Shown here: positions 43,466 through 52,745 of the stretch, in pieces
Layout of the letters: each line of letters begins with the position of its first letter
Numbering within the stretch: the stretch's first letter is position 1
Source of the DNA: Aquatica leii
Taxonomy: Eukaryota > Arthropoda > Insecta > Coleoptera > Lampyridae
DNA: 64,000 nucleotides
NCBI GenBank assembly: GCA_035610365.1
Contig: CM069433.1
Coordinates: 55,728,487 to 55,792,486, forward strand
Direction: 5' to 3'
Notes under the pieces: model-generated
Database searches by the model: none
The model's input: only the letters and a program-made list of their open reading frames with translations
What the model was told of the DNA's origin: nothing
Program-made: the position numbers and the translations under genes

Positions 43466-44339
43466 ATGAAAGCAGCTAACTTTCTAATTGGTATGTTAAC
43501 ATTTTTTCAAACATTTTGTAAGGTAGCTATTCATGTCCTACATTAAATTCTAATTTGTCGATTTTAGTTTACGGTTCATTTAAGTCAACATTTTCTGAAC
43601 GTATAATAGGTGGTGAAATTGCCGCAAATAAAGCTCATCCATATCAAGTAGCTCTTTTGGTAAATGACAAGTATCAATGTAGTGGTAGTATTATTTCAGT
43701 TCAACACATATTAACTGCTGGTCATTGTGTTGATCGGTAAGTGTAGTTTTTGTGATTACTGGTATGTCAATGTTTTATTATAACAGAACAGAAACAAAAC
43801 AATTAAAAGTTATAGTTGGAACAAACAACTTTAAAACTGATGATCAAAAGTATTCAGTATTTTTAAGATATTTACATGAAAATTATAATCGCGTGAATAT
43901 ATTAAACGATATTGCCGTACTTTATATTAAATATGGAATAACTCTTTCCGAGAATGTCAAAGTCATAAAATTGTCAACCACACAACCGTTGGTAGGTTCT
44001 GCGGCGGTGGTAGCAGGATGGGGTGTAACCACTGATTCTTCTTCACAAGCTTCTTTTGTATTACGTAGTCTTAATGTTACAATTAAGCATCCTTTCGATT
44101 GTGTAACCGCTTTAAAAGGCTATCCAATGCAAAATCCGATGATGATTTGTACAGAAGGTCGGTTCTTGCAGGGTCCTTGTTTTGGAGATTCTGGTGGCGC
44201 ATTAACGCAAGCTAATAAACAATATGGAATTGTTTCGTGGTCTGTCGGTTGTGCCAAAGGCCAACCAATGGTTTATACAAATGTTGCTAATTACATAATA
44301 TGGCTTAATAAAGTTACAGAAAACACTATTACTACATAA
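43466..44339 (+). CDS. Chymotrypsin-like serine protease (S1 family), three exons
   Basis: Inferred exons: 43466-43490, 43568-43736 and 43787-44339, with introns of 77 and 50 nt. Both have GT-AG ends and strong donors (GTATGT, GTAAGT). The product is 248 residues. Activation would follow R20, giving IIGGE. The triad is H61 (TAGHC), D106 (NDIAVL) and S200 (GDSGG). Cysteines C46/C62, C170/C186 and C196/C220 fit the three usual disulfides. The specificity position six residues before Ser is Gly (G194), so this is not a trypsin; Gly or Ser there is usual for insect chymotrypsins. The N-terminal hydrophobic stretch (ANFLIVYG) is short for a signal peptide, so exon 1 could be different. Probably a secreted digestive protease; apparently intact, surrounded only by transposons. 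Confidence 0.88.
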
Positions 44340-44429
44340 ATTAAAGATCCATTCGAGTTGTGGTTTATTATATAATTAAAATAATATTAATTAATTGTAT
44401 TTAAAAATTTTTACACGATGTTGTATTTT

Positions 44430-44580
44430 ATTGTAGTAATTTATGTAACAAGCTTCAAAAATGAAGCACAGCATATCAATCGTTAATAAGGCATGAAACC
44501 GCATGCCGAGCGCTGCATAAAAGCAAGTCATGCCATAAGACTTTTGACGAAAATAACTTACATTATTTTTTGTCTGTAGT
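44430..44580 (+). repeat. Dispersed hairpin repeat, diverged copy
   Basis: Contains TAGTAATTTATGTAACAAGC, TTCAAAAATGAAGCACAGCAT and later CATAAGACTTTTGACGA, matching the first module of the repeats at 45195-45330 (plus) and 35245-35405 (minus) with substitutions and an extra internal palindrome (GGCATG...CATGCC). It starts about 90 bp after the protease stop. No coding capacity. Confidence 0.55.
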
Positions 44581-45149
44581 ACATTTATAACTAAAGTTGG
44601 AAATTGAAATGTTTTACGTAGTACCAACTCCTAAATATGTAATACTTTAGTATTCTAACAAATTTTATAACTAATTTATTTATACAAAATATTTAGAAGT
44701 TTCTAACTACACGTAACTAATTAAATCTAACGATATTTAATAATAACACACTAATTTATATATTACTATCACTAGTCCGTACTTTTAAATTTTAAATAAA
44801 ACTGATACTTGTTTATGTTAATAACACGTACGCGACGTATTTATGTTTTACCGGCACTTTATTTATCTTCACACGCATTAACCACATATTTGTTTTAAAC
44901 TCACAAAATCTTTTCGATTTAATTTGAAAAACTGACCTATGTTTCCTTTAAACCGTATTTATATATTTCTGTTATCTGTTTCTAGAATGTTCAATATTCT
45001 TCGGTCGTTGTCTCAAATTTGTCAATAATTTCGCGAACGTTTCAGTATTTAAATTAAAAAATTTTAAAGCATTTCTCTTCTAGTTTTAACCAAGTTTTAG
45101 AACTTCTAAACAGATTTTCTAACAGCTACACACTTCTACTTAAATAATG
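44581..45149. other. AT-rich spacer between repeat copies
   Basis: No gene seen. It may include the diverged tail of the preceding repeat (TAACTACACGTAACTAAT near 44705 resembles the second module). Confidence 0.4.
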
Positions 45150-45608
45150 ATTGACATAACTACAGTAACGAACGACTATTGATGTTTGCATTATAGGCAG
45201 CACACAATAGTAATTTACGTAACAAGCGTCAAAAGTATAGCATAGCATAACGAACGTTATAAATGAGTTATGCTATGAAACTTTTGACGAGAGCAACCGT
45301 ACATTAATTTGTATTGCTTTTTATAAAACTAATTCTTTTTTAAAACAATTTATAAAAAAGCAATAGAAATATACTGTTGGTACTACATTTATTACATTAG
45401 TTTTAACTGAATTTCAATATTTTTTAAATGACTTGTCCACCTATCGCATACTCGTTCTAATATATTAATTGACTTTGAACATTTAGTTTTATGTAGATTT
45501 CTAGTTTTTATTTTGCACTCTAGAGCTGTTTTTGCCTATTACGTAACTACACTAACAAACAAATATTGACGTTTGAGATGTAGGCAACACGAAAAATAAT
45601 TTTTTTAT
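45150..45608 (+). repeat. Dispersed hairpin repeat, best copy
   Basis: Begins with ACTACAGTAACGAACGACT then ATTGATGTTTGCATTATAGGC (second-module type). Next is the hairpin module TTACGTAACAAGCGTCAAAAG, TATAGCATAGCATAAC ... GTTATGCTATGAAACTTTTGACGAGAGCAAC. It ends with another second-module copy near 45540-45600 (CACTAACAAACAAATATTGACG). GTCAAAAG and CATAGCATAAC pair with the later GTTATGCTATG and CTTTTGAC, so the middle folds into a hairpin. The module order matches the minus-strand copy at 35017-35405. Confidence 0.6.
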
Positions 45609-46302
45609 ACCTTCTTGTATATATGTACAATAAAGGAAACTGTTTACAGACTATTTTAGAAACGAGCATACGTCTGTACAAATTTGGTACGCGACCACAT
45701 TGACACTTTGTGAAAATTAGTTAAAATTTATTTATTTATTATTTAACTAAGCGATTTAGTTTTAAAAAGTACAGGTAAGCGGATAAAACATTTTTGAGTA
45801 GCTGTTAATAAATAAGAACCTATGCAAATTAAACCGTTACTGTTGAGTAAATACTTTTTTGATAAATACCGAGAGACAACTTTACGCAGAAGTAATATTT
45901 TTCGAAAACGAGATTGGCATAAAACTCTAAGAAGTGTACTGATTTCAATTTTCTAAGAAACGGCTTAGATGCACATTGTAACAATGTCAAAATCTCTAAA
46001 ATCGAAAGTTTGGCAACCCCGTGCTTGGGTGTCGTAACAGTCTTGTATTCGATCAGTTTAACGTATGTAATGGTAGAAAGCGGGTCGTTGTTTTTGTGTA
46101 TTGGTACCGAGATTTGTTTTCGATCACGTAAGTAAATTTCTAACCTTCTTAGTATTTTTTGGTTTACGCATCTTGTATCAAATCATAATTTGCATTTATA
46201 TTTTAAATAAACAATAGAATACCTTATAGTTCTTGCTAAAGGCTTTGACGATGTAATTTCATAATTTTTTTGATATGATGTAAAACATAATAAATCAGCA
46301 TC
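45609..46302. other. AT-rich interval, nothing recognised
   Basis: No coding homology on either strand. It lies between the repeat and the pogo-type relic and could contain the 5' terminal part of the latter. Confidence 0.4.
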
Positions 46303-46343
46303 GGGGCAAATTGTAACGTTATCTGTGGGGCAAGATGTAACGT
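46303..46343 (+). repeat. Two 17-bp direct repeats, sub-terminal to pogo relic
   Basis: GGGGCAAATTGTAACGT (46303-46319) and GGGGCAAGATGTAACGT (46327-46343) match at 15 of 17 positions with a 24-bp period. They sit just upstream of a pogo-type transposase relic in the same orientation. Repeated sub-terminal words of this kind are typical transposase-binding sites. Inferred role only. Confidence 0.5.
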
Positions 46344-46389
46344 ATTACAATATACCCCGAAATATAAAATTTGATTATTTTTATATTTT

Positions 46390-47430
46390 TTAGAACAAGA
46401 ACATACAAGAAAAAACTGAAAGTGGTATCTTACACTTGACAAATATGTAAAAAAAGTAAGAAATAACTATGACGCTGGGGGTGTTATTGCGCTCACTCAT
46501 GTTGGTTATAGCAGCACCCCAGTGTTTAACCTAGATCAAACAAAAAACTGGTGGATTACCTTAAATATGCCTCTACAATGTATATTGGCTTTACTCCTAA
46601 AGAAGTCCGCAAGGTAACTTATGAGTGCGCTTTAAAATACTGCATCAAAGTTTCTGATCTATGGCATAGAAACAAGTATACAGAAGATTGGCTAAGGACA
46701 TTTCTAAAAAAATAACGAACTTTTCATTTGCACACCAAAGGCAACTAGTTTGCAAAGAACCACAAACTTTAATAAAAACAACGTCTTGTTGTTTTTTTGA
46801 CAAATTGGGAACAGTAAGACACAAAGTTAACGCTGCACGTCTATGGAATCTGGACGAGACGGGAGTTGCAACTGTACAAAAAGCAAGATCATAGTCATAA
46901 AAGGAACAAAACAAGTTGGTGGGATAGCATATAGTAAAAGTGGGGATTCTTGTTGCTGTTTGTGTTGCTGTCAGTGCTATGGGAATCTCTACACCACCCC
47001 ACCCAATTTATATTCCCAAGAAAAAAATTCCAAGACCATTTTATAAGAGATGGACTTCCAGGTAGTATTGGTGGGGCTAACGGGTCAGCATAAATGACAA
47101 CTGATGAGTTTTATAGATTCATGGAACATTTTGTGGCTTACTTTTGCCCATCTCAGCAAAATCCAGTATTTTTACTCCTAAATAACATAAATTCCACTTG
47201 GCAATAAAAACTATTAATTTTGTTAAGAAAAATAGAGTTATAATGTTGTCCTTCTCACCACATTGCTTACATTGACTTCAACCCTTACATAGAAGTGTGT
47301 ATGGTCTCTTTAAGAAATATCTTTTATGTTCCCATGATTCTTGGCTCAGAAGCAACCCTGCAAAGTCCATGACAATTTATAATATCCCATCCTTAGGTCG
47401 AGATGCATTGCCCTAAACAATTACATAAAT
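46390..47430 (+). pseudogene. pogo/Tigger-like transposase relic
   Basis: In order: RTYKKKTESG (start of the pogo DNA-binding region); KLVDYLKYASTMYIGFTPKE then EVRKVTYECA (second helix-turn-helix); TEDWLRTFLKK (W...FL.RH); ARLWNLDETGVATVQKARS, the first catalytic block, with D present; KQVGGIAYS; YIPKKKIPRPF; EFYRFMEHFVAYFCPSQQNP followed by VFLLLNNI, where the second catalytic Asp of LLLDNH is Asn; then SVYGLFKKY. Frameshifts and stops separate these blocks. CENP-B, Tigger and jerky proteins share this architecture. Inactive. Overlapping minus-strand frames are shadows. Confidence 0.8.
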
Positions 47431-47449
47431 AAAAGCTTGTGATTAATTT

Positions 47450-48180
47450 GCGATAATCAGAAAACTTTGGGCCAAATAGAAAACAAATTTATCAGAATTA
47501 TTTAATCCCTATGAAAATGTTACAGTTGATTAACAATTGGTTGGATTTAGTGGCAGATGTCTGTTTTGACAATATATGCCAAAAAACCGGCAAGATATGA
47601 CCTTAAATTTAAGGTTTTATGTGATAACTAGCGGATACGACAGACGTTGCCCTGCATGATATACCAAGCGATTGGGGTATTAAACAAAGTAAGAAATGAA
47701 TGAATAAATGCATACACAAAAATTCATTCAAGTCGATTCAGCAGTTTACTTGCAGTATAGATAAATAACCTATATAACGATTGCAGCGCCATCTGCCGGG
47801 TTTATTTGTTAATCTAAACCATCCTCAAATCCACTTGAACACACACAAAAAATTTCATCAAAATCGGTTCAGTCGTTTAGAAGGAGTTCAGTGACATACA
47901 CACGCACACAAGAAATATATATATAAAGATAAGACGGTATATGAATAGAAAATTCAACTTTATCTTGGCAAACTTCCTGGACAAACCAAGGAAGTAAATC
48001 AGAGAATGACAGTTGTGCTTGATTTGTCTGGTATGAAGGAACATAATCTTACCTGTGATAATTTTTTATATCACACCAGAGAAATGCTGAAACGAAATGT
48101 TATAATAATTATTTCTCTAAGAAAAAACAAACCATCTATTCTACCACAACTATTGCAAATTAAAGTTGTTATTAAAGCAT
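47450..48180 (+). pseudogene. piggyBac transposase relic, interrupted
   Basis: First part (about 47460-47634): SELFNPYENVTVD, a stop in place of Glu, then QLVGFSGRCLF and, after a frameshift, the KKPARYDLKFKVLCDN block. This includes the first catalytic Asp (VTVDEQL box). Second part (about 47945-48180): IQLYLGKLPGQTKEVNQRM, TVVLDLSGMKEHNLTCDNF with the second catalytic Asp, EMLKRNV and LRKNKPSILPQLLQ. The two parts join at the expected place once the RTE-like insertion 47635-47940 is removed. N- and C-terminal thirds are missing. The transposase would act at TTAA sites; this copy is inactive. Confidence 0.88.
47635..47940 (+). mobile_element. RTE-like LINE 3' end (SINE-like fragment) inside piggyBac
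   Basis: The stretch from AGCGGATACGACAGACGTTG to AGAAATATATATATAAAGAT has the landmarks of the 3' ends of insect RTE-type LINEs and their SINE partners as I recall them. These are the start ACTAGCGGAT..GACAGACGTTG.CCTGC, then AATTTCATCAAAATCGGTTC, AGTCGTTTAGAAGGAGTTCA and GTGACATACACACGCACAC, ending in a short AT-rich tail. No coding sequence remains. It interrupts the piggyBac relic, so it inserted after that element. Confidence 0.7.
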
Positions 48181-49053
48181 GTTAAGTAAATATCAAGCTG
48201 CTGCGTAAAATAATTACAAGTTTAACTCTTACAAACTTACCAATTTTAAATTAACTGTATCTAAATATAATTTAGTGAAACAAAATTTTTTTTATGATAA
48301 TTCATTTTGTTGACAGTAAATAATTCAAAAAGTTTTATGAAATTGCATAAAAATTTACGGAATTGCATAAAACTGTATAAAGTTTTATAAAATTTAATAG
48401 CTTTAATCAAATTTTAGTTAGTTTCAATAAGATTATACAAAAAACAACACAGTTAAACAATCATTTTAACTCGCTTAAGAATTAATCACACATGCTTAAC
48501 CCACCCGTGGATTTAACGATCGAACGCATGCCAGAATTGTGAAAAAATCAAGAAAATTAAAAAACGTAACACATTGAAATAAGAATCCAAAGCACAAATT
48601 ACTGCCACTACTACTGATGCGTCCAAACAAATTTCTAAATGTTTTTAAACATTTATAAACAATATATTATAAACATATTAATATTTATGACAATTGCACT
48701 GACAAAATGTCACAAAAAAGAATGGTTAGAGCTACGTTTTAGTTCCTGTCTCAGTAATGAGTGGCGCTGATGCTTTTTCTAAATGCGTCAATGTCAGACT
48801 ACAGTATAAGCTGTCCATATTATTATATCAGTGAAATACCCCCTTAATATGTAATTTGTTCACATAACCTAATATTTAAATAACGTAGACTAAAACACAC
48901 GATGCATTGCATCTGTCAAGATGATGACTTAGGCACTTCTTGTATTGACCCCTTCAATTAGTAAAAGAATGTTTGTGTTGTTAAGTGGTTAAGACCAAAA
49001 ATTATGTCAGTTTTGACATTTTATTCATACTACTTAAATGTTTTTTCTTTTTT
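48181..49053. other. AT-rich interval, nothing recognised
   Basis: No gene. Around 48330-48400 a loose repetition of TTTTATGAAATTGCATAAAA-like words is visible. The rest shows no structure. Confidence 0.45.
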
Positions 49054-49791
49054 GGAGTTTACTCCTTAAGAATCGATTTGCATATATAAGGAGCCCGGTA
49101 TGAGAAAAATCTGAGAAGTAAAATCTATCGATGAATGACCTCGTTACGTTTTTGGTGCGCATCCTATGTCGCGCAACTTTCTAATTTTACTTATATTGCT
49201 GTTTTTATTATAAATATCAACAATTAATATTGTTATTGTGAAGTTTTAATCTTTATCATTGTGTTCCGCTAAAGTGAACTGAAAGTATTTTCAAATAACT
49301 ATGGCAGAAAGAGGTGTAGATGATATTGCCGGAACATCTAACAAACACGTGGCTGCGTTATAATTCATGTATTATATGTATGAGCATGTGCAATTTGTAT
49401 TTATTAAATATTTTAATAATTATCGATGTAGTTCATATAAATATATATTTGAGAACAACACCTAAAATTAGATAATAATTAACCCAATATGAATTAACGA
49501 GCGCATCCACATAAAATAGAAAATTTCTAACCTAACCAAAAATTCGATGTCTATAAATTCTACCAGGTTATTATGATTTATTTTATAAATAATTTTTAAA
49601 TATTAACAATTCTAGTCAATAATTCGATAATATTATCAGAAAAATCGACAATATTTTTTCATTATAATAATGTTTTCATAAAATTTTCTTTCGAAAAGTT
49701 ATTTTTTACGTTCATACAGTATCAATCTTTTTTAAGTTAAATAAACCCTTTTTGCGTCTGGTTAGACTATCGAACTTAAGGAGTAAACTCC
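49054..49791. mobile_element. 738-bp element with 17-bp perfect TIRs that are themselves palindromic
   Basis: Positions 49054-49070 (GGAGTTTACTCCTTAAG) are the exact reverse complement of 49775-49791. Each TIR contains two internal palindromes, GGAGTTTACTCC and CTTAAG. ATCGAT near the left TIR and ATCGAA near the right extend the match loosely. Just inside the left end is CATATATAAGGAG (49080-49092), TATA-like, and a short open frame from an ATG at 49302 (MAERGVDDIAGTSN..., 20 codons, no homology known to me). No clear target duplication is visible. Probably a non-autonomous DNA element. Confidence 0.6.
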
Positions 49792-50285
49792 AGTCGTGCG
49801 TTGGAGCTGACACACACAATTTTTTTCTTTTTTTTTCTACTTCTAATATTTTTCTTGCAAGACTCTAAAATAAGCTTTTTAAATTTAGTATTTTCTTCAA
49901 ATACAAAATTTGGGTTCCGAAACATAATAGTATTAGTTATTGAATTCTTTACTTTTTGGTGCCAAACAAATTGTTTAAGTAATTTGCAATAAAATAAGTA
50001 TTAAAAAAAAAATTTCTAATATGTGCAATTACAGCAGTCAATAATTGTGACACTGATGAGTACTTAGATACTAAAATTGCTTTAGTTAATATAGTATATT
50101 AAGCAAAAATCATATCACGGCCGAAAGTAAAAACAAGATAGTGTCTACGTTATAAGCGTTCTACTGAACTAAATAAACCGCAGCCTACAGTAAACCCTGT
50201 AAGTTACATTTACATTATAATAGATTATTCTACTATCGATAATGACTCGTCAATATAAATTCAAACGTTAAATAAATGCAAATAT
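49792..50285. other. AT-rich interval before Jockey LINE
   Basis: No gene supported; the 63-codon open frame at 49801 is a T-rich hydrophobic artefact. The LINE 5' untranslated region could lie in the right-hand part. Confidence 0.4.
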
Positions 50286-50801
50286 GATACTTTAACGCCT
50301 CTGCCAAACAAATTCCAGAAACGTTACATGTGGACACCACCAGAATTATTACAAAATAAGCATTATTTGCCACCACGTTTAAAAAATGAATTAATCAATA
50401 ATCAAACTGATGTTGCTAAAAACAAACCAAAAGCAGTACTAAAATTTAAAATTCCACCTATCTATTTGCAAAGTAATATTAATTATAAAGAGCTAATTTC
50501 TGATCTCAAACAGATAGATAGATAGTGAGTTCACTACATTTTGCAATGCAAATTCAATAAGGCTAAATTTAACAAAGCAGGAAGATTACAGAAAAATTAC
50601 TGGACACTTTAAAGTAATCAAAATTAATTTCCATACGTTTCAAAACCCAAACAGCAAGCCATCTAGCGATGTAATTAAAAATGTGCCAATTTTTACCAAG
50701 AACAAGCAACCGCTTCTGGTATGCGCGGTGGAATTAACAGACAACGAAGACGCAAAAAATATTTAAAATAAAAAAAACACTTCAACATCCTATAGTATCA
50801 G
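50286..50801 (+). pseudogene. Jockey-clade LINE, ORF1 (gag) first part
   Basis: Reading gives KIPPIYLQSNINYKELISDL, then RLNLTKQEDYRKITGHFKVI, KINFHTFQNPNSKPSSDVIK and AVELTDNEDAKNI. After a frameshift comes IKKTLQHPIVS. This is the Jockey ORF1 pattern (PPI.......NY..L...L, E.Y..L...L......FHT....K......V.K), upstream of the zinc knuckles. Stops follow DLKQIDR and AKNI. The frame is cut at 50802 by a TIR element and resumes in frame at 52302 through VSVVSTKIPQCHRC, so the two parts belong to one gene. Confidence 0.8.
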
Positions 50802-52294
50802 CATTGACTAATCATATAAGCAATGATATAAGACATTCAACCTTTAGTTGCGTTTTTATACAAGAGATAGCAAACGTGTTTTGCTTGTCTAGATCATAAC
50901 CGTCACGTTGTTGAGAATTAGCACTAATTTTCTTCATACTGTTGTAGACGTGTGTTAGCAAATAGCTGTTTGCGCGTATCTATCGTTCAAAGCGAAAGAC
51001 ACGTCCTGCCTCACAATCATTTGTAAACATAAACCTTTTACGAATTACATTGCACATAAAACAAAACACACTTTTTCTTTCCGCTGTTAGTCAATAACTA
51101 AAAATTTAAGACTGTTGATTTTTTTTATATATTTCTAACTATATAAATCAAAAATGAAAAACACTTTTTATGTACAATGTGAGTACTAAATTTCAAATTT
51201 ACATCATAAAGCTTACATTTTTAATCCAAAACTGAAACTCAAATAATAAACTAAAAACTAAGGACGTTAATAGGTTTACTTTACTTTTAAATCGTTTGAC
51301 AACTTGATACTATCTGGCGATTAGTTAAAATACTTAGGTGCTAAAACGCTTACTGATTTTTGGCATTTTTAATATGAATTAATACATCCGCGTGAGCTGA
51401 GGCTTTTTGATACAGCCTAGTTAGAATAAACATATTAAGCCCGATGTTTTAGATTGCATTAAAAGTTTACTAGTTTTAAGTTATTTTTTTTTCTTTACAG
51501 GATTGCAAAAAACCTAATTTCGTAATTTTATATTTTGTTCGTTGGCAAAATTATTACGATACATACTAACAGAATGCTAACAGGCAGGCAGTGCAAATCA
51601 GAAATAATATGAGTACAAAGACTGTGATCTCTCTTCTTGCTTACTACCCTCCAAACTTTTTCACATATTGTAAAAAAACGACAGTGATTTAACGGCATTA
51701 ATTACTGTGGTTATATTCGTAAAACTTTGAAACCATTTTTTTTGCTTTGTTTTTTTCAACCAGATTTATAGAATAATGAAACGAACAATCCTAATTTTCA
51801 GTTAATTTTAGTGAATATTTTAAGAATTAGTAAAACAATTTGTAGGTTGTTAAATAAGAAATTTACTACACAAAACCCGAACTCAATCGGTTAAGAAATA
51901 CTCTTAAAAAATAAATTAGAAGTTTTACATTGTGCAAAATTATATTGGGAATTGTATTGCTTTAATTTAAAAAACAATTACGTACATTTACAATCTTAAG
52001 TTATTTTTATCTGTAAACGCTATGATTGCGCACGTATTAATTGTCATCATTCGGAGAAAGGTAGTGATAAGCGCTGACCTATATAAACGAACGCGTAAAT
52101 ACTAGACGACCTTGAGAGTAATATTAAGTCGAATGTCATTCATTTTTGAATTATGCGCTGCTATTAGAAGTGCCCAGTATAATAGTATATTGTACGCCAC
52201 TGTAAGTACCGTTGCGACCTGTGTTGGCCCCTCCCCATCTATCTCTGTTAGACCCCAACTAGTCCGGTTACAAGTCTTATATGATTAGTCAATG
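50802..52294. mobile_element. 1,493-bp DNA element with 19-bp perfect TIRs inserted in the Jockey LINE
   Basis: 50802-50820 (CATTGACTAATCATATAAG) is the exact reverse complement of 52276-52294. The flanks are the direct repeat GTATCAG (50795-50801 and 52295-52301). Removing the element and one repeat restores the LINE ORF1 frame across the junction into the zinc knuckle, which fixes the boundaries. CA...TG termini and a 7-bp duplication are the same features as in the element at 5349-7325. No transposase frame is present inside. CTATATAAACGAACG near 52080 looks like a TATA box. It may be a non-autonomous P-like or hAT-like element. Confidence 0.88.
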
Positions 52295-52301
52295 GTATCA
52301 G

Positions 52302-52745
52302 TATCAGTAGTATCAACAAAAATCCCACAATGTCACCGCTGTCAACAATATTTTAGCACTAAAAATTATTGCATTCTTGAACCTCGCTGCGCAAAGTGTG
52401 CAGAAAAACAGTGTCCCAAGAAAGCAGAAGAACTACCCACGTGCGCAAATTGCGGGTGAAATCACGCAGCAAGCTACCGTGGTTACAAACATCACCTAGA
52501 GTTACTCCAACAACGCATGGAACACTACGTTGAATATATCACAAACTCCAGCGCAACATAATAATCTTCCAATTATAAGTCACAAAACACCCAATATATC
52601 CTATCCTACAGTACAGCAACAACACAACAACACAGAACCTAGCAATGTAATAAAAATCTTAATTGGCTACCTAACTCCACTCATTTCTCAAATTAAATCA
52701 TTCATTACAAACACACTCCTTTCTCTTTTTTCCAATGACTCATAA
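52302..52745 (+). pseudogene. Jockey LINE, ORF1 zinc-knuckle part
   Basis: QCHRCQQYFSTKNYC, then EPRCAKCAEKQCPKK and LPTCANCG, a stop, NHAASYRGYKHH: three CCHC knuckles of Jockey ORF1 (C..CQ.FGH....C, CVKC....C, CANCGG.H.A..RGC). Knuckle 1 has lost its GH, knuckle 2 is shortened, and an in-frame TGA replaces Gly in knuckle 3. ORF1 binds the element RNA. Downstream sequence overlaps the start of ORF2. Confidence 0.85.

Noticed and set aside
43491..43546. Reading exon 1 of the protease through to MLTFFQTFCK as a longer signal peptide
   Set aside because: It would be attractive as a signal peptide, but the only downstream donor gives the wrong phase for exon 2, and a stop follows.
43466..44339. 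Annotation as trypsin
   Set aside because: The specificity-pocket position is Gly rather than Asp.
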